Shown here: positions 7,592 through 16,152 of the stretch, one piece after another
Position numbering within the stretch: the stretch's first letter is position 1
Layout: the number at the start of each line of letters is the position of its first letter
Origin: Panacagrimonas sp.
GTDB taxonomy: Bacteria > Pseudomonadota > Gammaproteobacteria > Nevskiales > Nevskiaceae
Reading direction: 5' to 3'
Assembly: GCA_021773655.1 (NCBI GenBank)
Contig: JAJFJX010000387.1
Location: forward strand, 1-24,721
Length of the DNA stretch: 24,721 nt
The notes under the pieces: model-generated
The model's database searches: none
Seen by the model: only the letters and a program-made list of their open reading frames with translations
What the model was told of the DNA's origin: nothing
Program-made: the position numbers and the translations under genes

Positions 7592-8268
7592 TTGACTTCC
7601 CGTTCCTCGGGCGCAGCCGATGCAGGTGCCACGCTTTCGGTTTGCGCGGCCATGGTGGCCTCGATCTCGCCGATCCAGGGCAGCACGCGCAGGTCCTTGC
7701 CATCGGTGATGCGCAGGTACTCGCGGTATTGCACCAGGGCCTCGGCCGGCTGGCGCAGGTGATCTTCGTAGAGCAGGCCCAGATTGAGCCGTGCGGCAGC
7801 GTAGTCGGGGTCGGCAGCCAGGGCTTTTTCATAGGCGGCGCGGGCCTTGTCGTACTGGCGGCCTTCACGGTGCAGGACCCCGAGCCAGTTGTAGGCCACC
7901 TTGTTGTCAGGATTGGCCTGGGTGGCGCGTTCGAGCGCGGCGATGGCGGGGGCGAGCCGGTCGGCCTGCGCGTGCAGGATGCCGAGGTTGGTCGGCGGCC
8001 CGGAGAACTCGGGAAAATCCTTTCCCAGGGCCATGAACGCGGCCACCGCCTCGACGCTCTGCCCGGTGCGCATCATTTGCAGGGCTTCGGCAAAGCGCCC
8101 CTCGGGGTCTCCGAGGTCCGCCGGTTCGGCGACGTCCTCGGTCGTCGTCGGACCCGGCGCCGGTGTGTCGTCGGGCCTGGGCGTGCGTGCCGCGCAGCCC
8201 ACGAACAGGCTCGCCGCCAGCGCCAGCAGCAGCAGGCGCGAGGCGCGAAGATCAGCGCAGGGAGTCAT
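7588..8268 (-). CDS. Small TPR lipoprotein of motor operon (GltE-like)
   Basis: Predicted outer-envelope lipoprotein of 226 residues. A signal peptide ends in the lipobox-like FVGC with the acylated cysteine at residue 25. A disordered Pro/Thr-rich linker follows, then about three tetratricopeptide repeats (for example NLGILHAQADRL, YNWLGVLHREGR, LNLGLLYEDHLR with the A-x3-Y/A spacing). The start at 8268 is chosen because it has a GAGGA site 5 nt upstream (8274-8278) and gives a proper signal peptide; the in-frame ATG at 8298 adds ten residues before it. The gene overlaps the preceding large TPR lipoprotein gene by 17 nt and the next gene by 4 nt. The architecture recalls the gliding lipoprotein GltE (AglT) of M. 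xanthus. TPR lipoproteins are common, so orthology is only inferred from the cluster. Confidence 0.87.
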   Translation of the reverse strand: MTPCADLRASRLLLLALAASLFVGCAARTPRPDDTPAPGPTTTEDVAEPADLGDPEGRFAEALQMMRTGQSVEAVAAFMALGKDFPEFSGPPTNLGILHAQADRLAPAIAALERATQANPDNKVAYNWLGVLHREGRQYDKARAAYEKALAADPDYAAARLNLGLLYEDHLRQPAEALVQYREYLRITDGKDLRVLPWIGEIEATMAAQTESVAPASAAPEEREVK

Positions 8269-11098
8269 AAAAGTCCTCGCGCTGTTCGCGCTTGGCATAG
8301 CGGCCCGGCACCATCTCGGTCAGCGCGGCGGCGCTGCGCTTGATCCAGGCGTCGTAGCGACCCTGAAGGATGCGCTTGAGGTTGGATTCATGGGCCTGAA
8401 TGGCGCGCTCCTCGAACGGGAAAGCCTGTTCTTCGAGTAGCAGTTCGTACTGTTCGAGTTCCAGCTCCTGCAGGCCGGCCGGACGCTGGGACTGCATCAG
8501 GGACTTCGCGAAATCCCGGTACAGATCTGCGATCTCGAAGGTCGCAGCGGTCGTGGTTTCGGCAAATCCATACCCGGCGGCCTGGTTGAGCGCGGCGATG
8601 GCGGCTTCCATGGCGGTTTTCTTTGCAGCCAGCGTCTGTTCCAGCGGCAGGGTCAGGCGGATGCGCTTGGCGTCGACAGCGCTCATGCGCCCGAGCTCCA
8701 GGCTGGAGGCGGCGGCCAGTGAGCGCGTGGCGTCGGTGCGCTCGGCGCCAGCGCTATGATCGGCGCGCACGATGTCGCGGTGCCAGAAGATCTGCTGGTC
8801 GCGGTCACCGCGTGCTACGGCCAGCTCCACCAGCCGGCTGCGAGCCTGCATCGAGCGGTCCAGCGGCCGAGGGTAGGCGCCGACGTATGCGGAGTAGGCG
8901 CGTGCCGCCGCGGGCGGCTGGCCGGCCTCGTCGTACAGCAGTGCGGCCCGCCAGGCTGCATCACGGCGGATGTCGGGAGCTTCACTGGTGCGCGCGGCGA
9001 TGCGCTCGAAGACCGCGGCGGCCTGCGCCGGTTTGCCGTCGGATTCGTAGGCCAGGGCCAGGTTCTTGTCGACATCGGCCTCCAGCTTGTGTGCCGGGAA
9101 GCGGCTGCGGAACGACTCCAGGACCTGGGTGGCGGCCGGCCAATCCTTTAGCTCGATCAGGCTGGTGGCGGCGTCGTAGTCGGCGTTGGCGCGGATCTTC
9201 GAGGTGGGAGTGACCTGGCCGACGCGAAGGAAATCGTCCACTGCCTTGCGCAGGTCGTTTGCGGCGCGTGCCGCTTCACCCTGCTTGTAGATGCTGGCGG
9301 CGAGCTGCTCGATCACCTCGCTGCGTTCCGGTGCACCGGCCGGGGTCAGTGCCAGTTCTTCGCTGTAGGCTTTCTCGGCGGCGGCAAAGTCGTTCAGAGA
9401 GAACTGCGAGTTGGCGGTCACGCTCCAGGCGCTGCGGCGCAGCGTCGGTGTCGCAGCCGCAGGGTGTTCCAGCACCCGGCCGGCAACGGCGACGGATTCT
9501 TCCAGCGCCCGCATTTCGTAGAGGTCTTCGGCCGATTGCGTCAGCACCTGCAGCCTGGAGGTGTGGTCGGGAAAACCGTCGGCCAGTCGCACGCCGGAGT
9601 CCACCGCCTGGCGCAAGGCGGCGGGTCGTTGTTCCGGCGTCACGTCACGGGCGTGCTTCTGATAGGTCTGCCAGGCGGCCTGTGCTGCCTCGCCCGCCTT
9701 CGGGTGTGCGCCGTAGTCGTAGGCGGTGCGCGTGTATTGCTGCGCAGCCTCCAGCGTGCGGCCGCCGTCGAGCAGGGCATCGCCTAGCAGGAAACTGATC
9801 TCGGCCACGGCCGGGTCTTGCGGGTAGATGTCCAGGATTCTCTGGTACCAGCGGGCGGCAACCAGGAACGGTTCCGGCCGCTTCTGTCCTTGCGCCTGGG
9901 CCTGCGCCTGTGCGTGGTTGTAGCGGGCCAGGTCTTCGAGGTGTCCGCGCAGGGCCGCCAGCACTTCCTTGGTGGCCGGGCGTCCGCCCCAGTAGGCGGC
10001 GTCGGGATCGTAAGTGGTGGCGTAGCGCTCTTTCTCGCGAATCACCAGCTCGCCGAAGCCGCCGGCGGTGTAAGCATCGATCACCCTCGATTGGAAGGTC
10101 GGGGCCAGGGTGTGCGTGGTGTAGCGCTCGGTGAACGCGGTATAGGCCTCCGCCGCATCGGTGTAGCGCTGCTTGTCCAGCAGCATGGCACCGAGCGCGT
10201 TGTAGACCAGCGGGTAGAAGCGCGGGTCGCCATCCTTGGCGAACTTCTCGCTGACGGCCATGCCGCCACCGAGCGCAGCGAAGGACAGCGACACCACCCG
10301 GAGCGAGTCGCGGGCCAGGTCGGTCTTGCCACGCGCCACGCCGGCGATGGCGTCGTCGACCTCCAGTGGCACCGGCTCGGGCAACTCGCGGTTCAGAATC
10401 TCGAAGAAGGTGGCGATTGCGGCGTCGAACTTGGACTGCCGGTACTGCGACCAGCCCATCATGTACTGCGCCGGTTCGAAGAACGGCGTGCGGTCCTCGA
10501 AGCTCATGACGGTGGCGTATTCGGCCTCCGACTCGGCGTAGCGGTCGAGACGGTAGAGCAGGTCGGCGCGGCGGAAGTGGCCGTCGCCGGCCAGCGGCGA
10601 ATCGGGGTATTCCGTGGTCAGGCGCTGGAGGGTGGCCATGGCGGCGTCGCTGTCGCCGAGATTCTGCTGTGCACGCGCAAGCTGGTACAGGACGCGATCA
10701 TTGCGCGCATCGCGCGGGCGTTTCTCCAGCAGGTCCTCGTAGATCCTGATGGCCTGCTCGAGCTGCTCGGCACTGTTCTCCGAGCTGCCCCCTTCCAGGT
10801 CGTCGCGTTGCACCTTGAGGTCGGCCAGACGGCGCCTGGCTTCGGCGCGTGTCTCGGCATCGGGCGCCATTTCCAGCAGTCGGGTGTAGTTTTCGAGCGC
10901 CTTGTCGGCGTCGGGCGCCACCGGCTCCGATTCGATGATCGGCAGCCGGGCCTCCTCGTTGTTGATCTTCTCCTTGACGATGCTCCGGATCGGAGGCGCC
11001 GCCGGTTCGGTCTGGGCGCCCATGCTGGCGCAGCCGACCAGCCAGGCAGCCAGGCAGGAGGCGCAGAACGGCAGGAAAATGCGCGGCGACCCTGCCAT
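8252..11098 (-). CDS. Very large TPR-repeat lipoprotein of motor operon (GltD-like)
   Basis: A 948-residue exported lipoprotein. The signal peptide ends in a good lipobox (LVGC, cysteine at residue 23 from the ATG). After a polar linker almost the whole chain is helical TPR-like repeats, typified by AIRIYEDLLEKRPRD, VLYQLARAQQNLGD, LQRLTTEYPDSPL and later AYESDGKPAQAAAVFERIA. The repeat pattern suggests a long solenoid that could span the periplasm or scaffold partners. The start is ambiguous: GTG at 11101 overlaps the upstream stop by GTGA, while ATG at 11098 sits in TGATG with a GAGG site 7 nt upstream; I take the ATG. Its end overlaps the next gene by 17 nt. Large TPR proteins (GltD) occur in the M. 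xanthus gliding loci; correspondence here is inferred from context. Confidence 0.88.
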   Translation of the reverse strand: MAGSPRIFLPFCASCLAAWLVGCASMGAQTEPAAPPIRSIVKEKINNEEARLPIIESEPVAPDADKALENYTRLLEMAPDAETRAEARRRLADLKVQRDDLEGGSSENSAEQLEQAIRIYEDLLEKRPRDARNDRVLYQLARAQQNLGDSDAAMATLQRLTTEYPDSPLAGDGHFRRADLLYRLDRYAESEAEYATVMSFEDRTPFFEPAQYMMGWSQYRQSKFDAAIATFFEILNRELPEPVPLEVDDAIAGVARGKTDLARDSLRVVSLSFAALGGGMAVSEKFAKDGDPRFYPLVYNALGAMLLDKQRYTDAAEAYTAFTERYTTHTLAPTFQSRVIDAYTAGGFGELVIREKERYATTYDPDAAYWGGRPATKEVLAALRGHLEDLARYNHAQAQAQAQGQKRPEPFLVAARWYQRILDIYPQDPAVAEISFLLGDALLDGGRTLEAAQQYTRTAYDYGAHPKAGEAAQAAWQTYQKHARDVTPEQRPAALRQAVDSGVRLADGFPDHTSRLQVLTQSAEDLYEMRALEESVAVAGRVLEHPAAATPTLRRSAWSVTANSQFSLNDFAAAEKAYSEELALTPAGAPERSEVIEQLAASIYKQGEAARAANDLRKAVDDFLRVGQVTPTSKIRANADYDAATSLIELKDWPAATQVLESFRSRFPAHKLEADVDKNLALAYESDGKPAQAAAVFERIAARTSEAPDIRRDAAWRAALLYDEAGQPPAAARAYSAYVGAYPRPLDRSMQARSRLVELAVARGDRDQQIFWHRDIVRADHSAGAERTDATRSLAAASSLELGRMSAVDAKRIRLTLPLEQTLAAKKTAMEAAIAALNQAAGYGFAETTTAATFEIADLYRDFAKSLMQSQRPAGLQELELEQYELLLEEQAFPFEERAIQAHESNLKRILQGRYDAWIKRSAAALTEMVPGRYAKREQREDFYDSLR

Positions 11099-13086
11099 CA
11101 CTTGACCTCGAACTCGTCGGTTTCGGCGCCGTCACCGACCGCGGGGGTTGCCGGCAACTGGTCGGCCAGGGGCCGATCCTTGTCGATTTCGAACTCACCG
11201 CGGATCAGCTCAGTCTCGCGGATCGGATTGCCGTCCTCGTCGAGTTCGAACTCGTCCTGATCCGGCTCCGGCAGCGCACCGTCGTAGATTCGAGCCAGTG
11301 CGAAGCGGGTCTCGACCAGATACTTGTCGATCTGGCGCCGCTGCGCGTTGAGTTCTTCCAGGCCCAGGGCCAGCAGGCGCTTGGCGCTGGCGCGGGCCGC
11401 CGCCTCCAGCGCTGGCTTGAGGCTCTCGCTGCGCTTCTTGATGCCCTGTGCGCGCTCGTAGGGGCCGTCGAACCGTGAGGGCAAGGCGCTGAGCTTGAGC
11501 GGCGGCAGCACCGGCTCGCGAAAGTCGGGGCGGGTGAGGAACTGCCCGGGCGCCGATAACTGCGTCGCCTCGTCGAGCGACAGATCGAGGTCCCGGTAGG
11601 GCAGCACCCAGTTCTGCTTGGCGCGAGCGAACTGCACGGTCGGTTCGACCGTGGACCGGGCGCTGCCGGTGCGGAAGACCGCATCGATGCGTGCGACGCC
11701 GGCCTCCCATCCCTCGACCAGCCTGAGCATCATGCGCACGTCGCGGTAGTTCTTCAGGGTCTCTGCATAGCGATGTTCGGCGATCAGGGACTGCAGGGCG
11801 TAGGTCTCTGGCGCGTCGGGCAGGTCGCGCAGTTCCCACATCCAGCCGGACTCGGAGTCGGCATCTCGCGACAGGATGGTGTCGACCATGCGACCGCTGC
11901 GCAGCGATTTCATCGCGTCCTGGGTCAGCGTGCGGGCGCGGTCGAGACGCTCGGCGGCCTGTTCGTAATAGCTCAGTGCCTGGGTGTGGGCGCCCAGCTG
12001 ATCCAGCGCGTAGGGCAGGGCAAGCCAGGCCTCCTGCACTGCCGGGTCGAGCGGGTTGCGATCCAGCAACTCACTCCAGATCGCGATTGCGCGGCGGTAG
12101 CCCTCGTCCTGTTTCTCGGCCACACCGGAGCGCTGGAAACTGCGGATTCCGGCGCGTTCGTAAGGATCGGCCAGGTAGCCGCGACGCAGCAGCACGCCCA
12201 GCGCGGAGAAGGTATTGAGCGGATCGTTGAGTTGGCGCTGGTCCTGGTCTTCGGACAGCTCGGTGCGCGTCTGCCTGCCGCCCTGCGGTGCCAGCTCCGC
12301 CCAGCCCATGCCGAGCAGGGCGCGGTTGGAGTGCGGCCCCACGGCGCGCACGCGGCCGAACACCGGCTTGGCCGAGCCGCCCAGCTGGTTCTGCAGGAAA
12401 TGCCAGCCCAGGGTGACATTGGCCTTGTCTCGCAGTGCGCGTGTTTCCTCGTCTTCGCCAAGCTGGCGGCCGACGCGGTCCAGCGCGGTGCGGCCCTCGG
12501 CCAGGCGACCGTCGTTGATCATCGCGACGCCGAGGTTGAACCTGAGGTAGGCGGTGCGCAGGTCGTCCCCGGCCAGGGAGTCATCGAGGATCTCGATCGC
12601 CTCGTTGTACCGACCCAGGGCCAACAGCACGCGCGAATACAGGTCCTGCCAGTCGACCTCCAGCCCGGGGGGAAGCTTTTCGCGCGCCTGCAGCAGCGTT
12701 GCTCGGGCCTGGTCGAGGTAGCCGCGTTCGTACTCGAACTCCGCCAATCGCAGTCGTGCGCGGCCGTACTCGCTGGGATCGGCCGCCGCCGCCGCGACCG
12801 TGCGGTAGATGTGTTCGGCGTTGTCGCGCATGCCGAACGAGAGCTGGTATTCGGCCAGCGCTGCCCAGTAATTTCGGCCGGCCTCGAAGGTATCGCCTCC
12901 GTTACGCTGCAGCTTGAGCAGCTCGGTGACCGCTGACAGGAAGCGCTGGTCCTCGCCGAGGAATATCGCGCTGCGGATCGAGGGGTCTTCGGCAGAGCCC
13001 CGGAAATAGGTTTGTGCAGCTGCGGCGGTCAGTGTCCAAGCCGACAGCGTCGCGGCGGCCAAGGCCAGCACGGGACGGATACTCAC
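11098..13086 (-). CDS. Periplasmic TPR-like protein of motor operon with acidic tail
   Basis: A 662-residue protein with a signal peptide (cleavage expected after the AAAA near residue 24) and no lipobox cysteine, so a soluble periplasmic or outer-membrane-associated protein. The N-terminal half carries TPR-like helices (LAEFEYERGYLDQARATLLQ, VLLALGRYNEAIEILDDSL, LRFNLGVAMINDGRLAEG). The middle is helical without a domain I can name. The last 58 residues (605-662) are acidic and probably disordered. The GTG at 13086 is preferred: it overlaps the upstream stop by GTGA like other junctions here, an AAGG site lies 7 nt upstream, and it gives a clean signal peptide; the ATG at 13101 would add five residues. 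The long form or function cannot be told from sequence; within the operon it is probably a GltC/GltD-type envelope component. Confidence 0.84.
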   Translation of the reverse strand: MSIRPVLALAAATLSAWTLTAAAAQTYFRGSAEDPSIRSAIFLGEDQRFLSAVTELLKLQRNGGDTFEAGRNYWAALAEYQLSFGMRDNAEHIYRTVAAAAADPSEYGRARLRLAEFEYERGYLDQARATLLQAREKLPPGLEVDWQDLYSRVLLALGRYNEAIEILDDSLAGDDLRTAYLRFNLGVAMINDGRLAEGRTALDRVGRQLGEDEETRALRDKANVTLGWHFLQNQLGGSAKPVFGRVRAVGPHSNRALLGMGWAELAPQGGRQTRTELSEDQDQRQLNDPLNTFSALGVLLRRGYLADPYERAGIRSFQRSGVAEKQDEGYRRAIAIWSELLDRNPLDPAVQEAWLALPYALDQLGAHTQALSYYEQAAERLDRARTLTQDAMKSLRSGRMVDTILSRDADSESGWMWELRDLPDAPETYALQSLIAEHRYAETLKNYRDVRMMLRLVEGWEAGVARIDAVFRTGSARSTVEPTVQFARAKQNWVLPYRDLDLSLDEATQLSAPGQFLTRPDFREPVLPPLKLSALPSRFDGPYERAQGIKKRSESLKPALEAAARASAKRLLALGLEELNAQRRQIDKYLVETRFALARIYDGALPEPDQDEFELDEDGNPIRETELIRGEFEIDKDRPLADQLPATPAVGDGAETDEFEVK

Positions 13087-13661
13087 TCGACGACCTTCCA
13101 TTGACGAAGCTTCATGTCGACGTCCTTCCTGCCTGAGCCGCGAACCACCCTCAGTTCCAGCTCCGCCGGCTCGATGCCCTTTTCGAAGTCGCCGGTGAAA
13201 CTGCCGCTGACCGGAATCGGTTCCTTGCGCGCCTCGGCCAGTTCGCCGGCGTACTGGACCTGGATGCGGTGCGCCCCGCGCGCCACGTTCAGGCGCAGCA
13301 GCCGCTGCAGTGCATCGCCTGAGTGCAGGGCGCGGGCGTCACGGTCCCGGTAGCGATATTGCACCGGCGCGCCATCGTCGACGCTGACCGAGACTTCGCT
13401 CAGCAGCAGATGCGGGACGGAGGTGCTGATATAGACCGACAGCCGTGTTTCCGGGGGATACAGGTGCGTCTCCTCGGCCAGCTGCGCATCGCGATTGAAC
13501 TGCACCACCTCGTCCTTGAGTGCCTGGATGGCCAGGTCCAGTTCCAGAGCGCCTTCGTCCGGTGCGTCGGGCCCGATCGCGTGGGCGAGTCCAGCCGCAC
13601 CCAGAAACAGGGCGCCGGCGCACACGGGTCGGAGGGCCCGCAGGCCGCAGGAAAAGGGCAT
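13083..13661 (-). CDS. Secreted protein of unknown function, first gene of motor operon
   Basis: A 192-residue exported protein: the signal peptide ends at AGLAHA, then an acidic segment and an amphipathic helix (LDLAIQALKDEVVQFNRDA), followed by a beta-rich part with strands such as TRLSVYISTS, VSVSVDD and HRIQVQY, and a lysine-containing C-terminus. I know no family for it. The start at 13661 gives the signal peptide; the in-frame ATG at 13781 would precede it by 40 unlikely residues. No clear Shine-Dalgarno is seen. It ends in a GTGA overlap with the next gene. As the promoter-proximal gene of a cluster otherwise made of motor and TPR parts, it is likely a dedicated component (inference). 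Confidence 0.8.
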   Translation of the reverse strand: MPFSCGLRALRPVCAGALFLGAAGLAHAIGPDAPDEGALELDLAIQALKDEVVQFNRDAQLAEETHLYPPETRLSVYISTSVPHLLLSEVSVSVDDGAPVQYRYRDRDARALHSGDALQRLLRLNVARGAHRIQVQYAGELAEARKEPIPVSGSFTGDFEKGIEPAELELRVVRGSGRKDVDMKLRQWKVVE

Positions 13662-13693
13662 CAGAAAGACAGGGGAGCCATGCAAGGCCGGCG

Positions 13694-13702
13694 AGTTTAG
13701 CA
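13694..13702 (-). promoter_or_regulatory. Possible extended -10 promoter of the motor operon
   Basis: Read on the minus strand, TGCTAAACT matches an extended -10 (TGnTAnnnT) about 33 nt before the chosen start at 13661. No convincing -35 box lies at the usual distance. The 158 nt between gloB and this operon contain nothing else I can name. Confidence 0.3.
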
Positions 13703-13819
13703 AATGATTCAGGGGGTAGAGGACGCACTTTGCCACCGGCGACGGCAGCTCGATGCGGGGTCCGACAACCGGTCCGAACAAGGGTTCCGAAGGGTAGTCA
13801 GTCCGATGCTCGGAGCGGC

Positions 13820-14641
13820 TCAGGGCTCGGCCGGCGGGCGAAACTCGTCTTTCCAGCGGCGCAGGGCGGCGAACACCTCGGCCGGCGCCTCGATCGGCTG
13901 TCCGCTGTGGTCCTGCACCGCCTGCCGGACCGCAGGCTGGTCGATGCGCAGGAACGGGTTGATGCGCAGTTCATGTTCGATGCTCGATGGCACGGTGGGC
14001 AGGCCGTCGGCGAGCAGTGCCCGGACCCGGACCCAGTACTCGGCCAGTGCCGCGTTGCCCGGCTCGACCACCCGCGCGAACTGCAGGTTGGACCTTGTGT
14101 ATTCGTGCGTGCAGTAGACCTGCGTTGCGCCCGGCAGCGCCGCCAACCGGCCCAGCGATGCGTGCATCTGCTCGGGCGTGCCCTCGAACAGGCGTCCGCA
14201 GCCGCCGGAGAACAGGGTGTCGCCACACAGCAGCAGCGGGCCGTGAAGCTCGGTGGCAGCGCCGTCGGTGGCGGCGCTGTAATAGGCAATGTGACCCAGG
14301 GTGTGTCCGGGGACTTCGATCACCTCGAAGCGGCGGCCGAGCACCTCCACCTGATCGCCATCCTGCAGCAGATCGGTCAGGTGCCGGATGCTCGATGCTT
14401 CCTTGCGCGGTCCGTAGACCGGCACCTGGCGCGCTGCCAGCAGTTCCGCCAGCCCGCCGATGTGGTCCGGGTGATGGTGGGTGATCAGGATCGCCTCCAG
14501 TTGCAGCCCCCGTTCGGCCAGGGCCGCCTGTACCGGGGCGGCGTCGCCCGGGTCGACCACCACCGCGCGGGCGCCCCGGCTCAGCAGCCACAGGTAGTTG
14601 TCTGCAAACGCGGGAATCGGGGCGATATCCAGGCTGGTCAT
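13820..14641 (-). CDS. gloB: Hydroxyacylglutathione hydrolase (glyoxalase II)
   Basis: Hydrolyses S-lactoylglutathione to D-lactate and glutathione, the second step of methylglyoxal detoxification in the cytosol. The 273-residue metallo-beta-lactamase-fold protein shows the dinuclear-metal motif THHHPDH at 54-60, further ligands H113 (PGHTLGH), D141 (GDTLFSGGCGRLFEG) and H179 (CTHEY), and the GloB C-terminal domain with the typical NPFLR motif. Length is slightly above E. coli GloB (251). It is transcribed divergently from the yafS-like methyltransferase gene, as in E. coli. A TATCAT box at 14678-14683 on the minus strand, 36 nt before the ATG, is a plausible -10. Confidence 0.97.
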   Translation of the reverse strand: MTSLDIAPIPAFADNYLWLLSRGARAVVVDPGDAAPVQAALAERGLQLEAILITHHHPDHIGGLAELLAARQVPVYGPRKEASSIRHLTDLLQDGDQVEVLGRRFEVIEVPGHTLGHIAYYSAATDGAATELHGPLLLCGDTLFSGGCGRLFEGTPEQMHASLGRLAALPGATQVYCTHEYTRSNLQFARVVEPGNAALAEYWVRVRALLADGLPTVPSSIEHELRINPFLRIDQPAVRQAVQDHSGQPIEAPAEVFAALRRWKDEFRPPAEP

Positions 14642-14756
14642 GTCGATTTCCAGTGCGGTTCCGGAGCAGGGGCACTCATGATAGCGCTCGATGACCCCGC
14701 GACCGGCGTTCGAGTCCGGCGTAGAATCCGGTCATGGCATCCGCCAACCGCCACCG

Positions 14757-15560
14757 ATGAGTCGTCTTCGCCCACGCCACGGCGGGAGGCCCCTGTCGCG
14801 CCTGGCGTTGAACCAGTGGCTGCAGGCGCCGCGCGCTCAGAGCCTGATCGAGCTGGAGCGCTGCGAGGTCTCGCGCCTGTTGCCCGAGGTGTTCGGCCGT
14901 CACGTCCTGCAGATCGGGTCCTGGGGGCAGGGCGATGACCTGCTGCAAGCCTCCGAGACACTGCACCGGGCCGTGCTCGGCACCGTCACTGACGTCGGCG
15001 CCTCGGCCCTGATCGAAAGCGAACGCCTGCCGGTGGCCTCCAGCGTGGTCGATGCCGTGCTTCTGCCGCATACGCTGGAGTTTTCGCCTTCACCCCATCA
15101 CGTCCTGCGCGAGGTCAACCGCATTCTCACCGACCGCGGGCGCCTGTTCGTGCTTGGCTTCAACCCCTGGAGCCTGTGGGGTCTGCGGCAGCGATTCGGG
15201 CTTCGGGACCGCGCTTTCCCGGGCGGCGCACGTTTCTACAGTGCCGGCCGCCTGTGCGACTGGCTCGAACTGCTCGACCTGGAAGTGATCGAGGTGCGCC
15301 GCTACGGGCTGGGCTTTCCGTGGACGACCGCGCGCTCGGACGGCGATGGCTGGAACTTTTCGGCGCTCGCCGCGCCGTGGTCGGAGGCCTATCTGCTGGC
15401 CGCCCGCAAGCGAGTCATCCCGATGCGCCTGGTCGGCCGCGTTGCTCGCGCCCATGTGCGACCCCTGATCGGCATCGGCGCCCCGGCCGCTGGCCGAGGC
15501 GAAGGGCGGGCCTGCCTGGATTCCGAACCTTCACCTTCACCGCCGCCGTCGATGGGATGA
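14757..15560 (+). CDS. yafS: YafS-like class I SAM-dependent methyltransferase
   Basis: A 267-residue methyltransferase-fold protein of unknown substrate. The SAM-binding region is a loose motif I (VLQIGSWGQGD, 50-60), followed by an acidic/aliphatic strand and the diagnostic LPHTLEFSPSPHHVLREV and GFNPWSLWGLR blocks. These align well with E. coli YafS (AHTL..., LLREADRVL, GFNPISFMGLR). The C-terminus adds a Ser/Pro-rich tail. Start 14757 is chosen because it begins at the conserved region; an in-frame ATG at 14691 would add 22 residues and overlap the likely promoter (TAGAAT at 14722-14727). It lies between gloB and rnhA exactly as yafS does in E. coli. Confidence 0.9.
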   Translation: MSRLRPRHGGRPLSRLALNQWLQAPRAQSLIELERCEVSRLLPEVFGRHVLQIGSWGQGDDLLQASETLHRAVLGTVTDVGASALIESERLPVASSVVDAVLLPHTLEFSPSPHHVLREVNRILTDRGRLFVLGFNPWSLWGLRQRFGLRDRAFPGGARFYSAGRLCDWLELLDLEVIEVRRYGLGFPWTTARSDGDGWNFSALAAPWSEAYLLAARKRVIPMRLVGRVARAHVRPLIGIGAPAAGRGEGRACLDSEPSPSPPPSMG

Positions 15561-15663
15561 TGCCGGCCGACGCAGCGTCACCTGGCCCCTGGTTCCGTGA
15601 TCGGCGGCGACACGCCGAATGGACCGAATGCGCCGAACGCGTCGATCGTCACGCAGATCGACG

Positions 15664-16107
15664 ATGAAATCCGTGATGGCCCACACCGACGGAGCCTGCA
15701 AGGGCAATCCCGGCCCTGGCGGCTGGGGTGTGCTGCTGCGCTGTGACGGTGCCGAAAAGACGCTGTCCGGCGGCGAGGCGCACACCACCAACAACCGCAT
15801 GGAATTGATGGCGGCGATCCAGGCGCTGGAATCGCTCCGGCAGCCCTGCGCGGTCGACCTGTACACCGACTCGACCTATGTGATGAAGGGCATCACCGAG
15901 TGGATGCCGGGCTGGAAGCGCAAGCAATGGCGCACTGCGGCCGGCGCGCCGGTGAAGAATGTGGACCTGTGGCAACGCCTGGACCTTGCCAGGACGCCCC
16001 ACCAGGTACGGTGGCACTGGGTCAAGGGGCACGCCGGCGATGCCGGCAACGAACGTGCCGACCAACTGGCCAACCAGGGCATCGCCAACCGGGCGGGCTC
16101 CGCTTGA
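15664..16107 (+). CDS. rnhA: Ribonuclease HI
   Basis: Cleaves RNA in RNA-DNA hybrids: removes primers and R-loops in the cytosol. The 147-residue protein is near the E. coli length (155). All four catalytic carboxylates are present: D9 (HTDGACKGNPG), E47 (TNNRMEL), D69 (YTDSTYV) and D133 (NERADQLA), plus the histidine of VKGHAG at 123. The basic handle region (WMPGWKRKQWR) for substrate binding is intact. Start 15664 (MKSVMAHTDG) fits the family; an upstream in-frame ATG at 15619 adds 15 Arg-rich residues. The 103 nt between the yafS-like gene and rnhA show no clear element. It precedes dnaQ by 45 nt on the same strand, whereas in E. coli the two are divergent. Confidence 0.97.
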   Translation: MKSVMAHTDGACKGNPGPGGWGVLLRCDGAEKTLSGGEAHTTNNRMELMAAIQALESLRQPCAVDLYTDSTYVMKGITEWMPGWKRKQWRTAAGAPVKNVDLWQRLDLARTPHQVRWHWVKGHAGDAGNERADQLANQGIANRAGSA

Positions 16108-16152
16108 CCGGCCGGCTGCAGACACCGCGCGGGCCCGATTCCAGGAACTGAC

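Noticed and set aside
9818..11260. 480-aa plus-strand open frame opposite the TPR genes
   Set aside because: Gly/Val/Arg-rich shadow of the large TPR lipoprotein gene; no recognisable motif.
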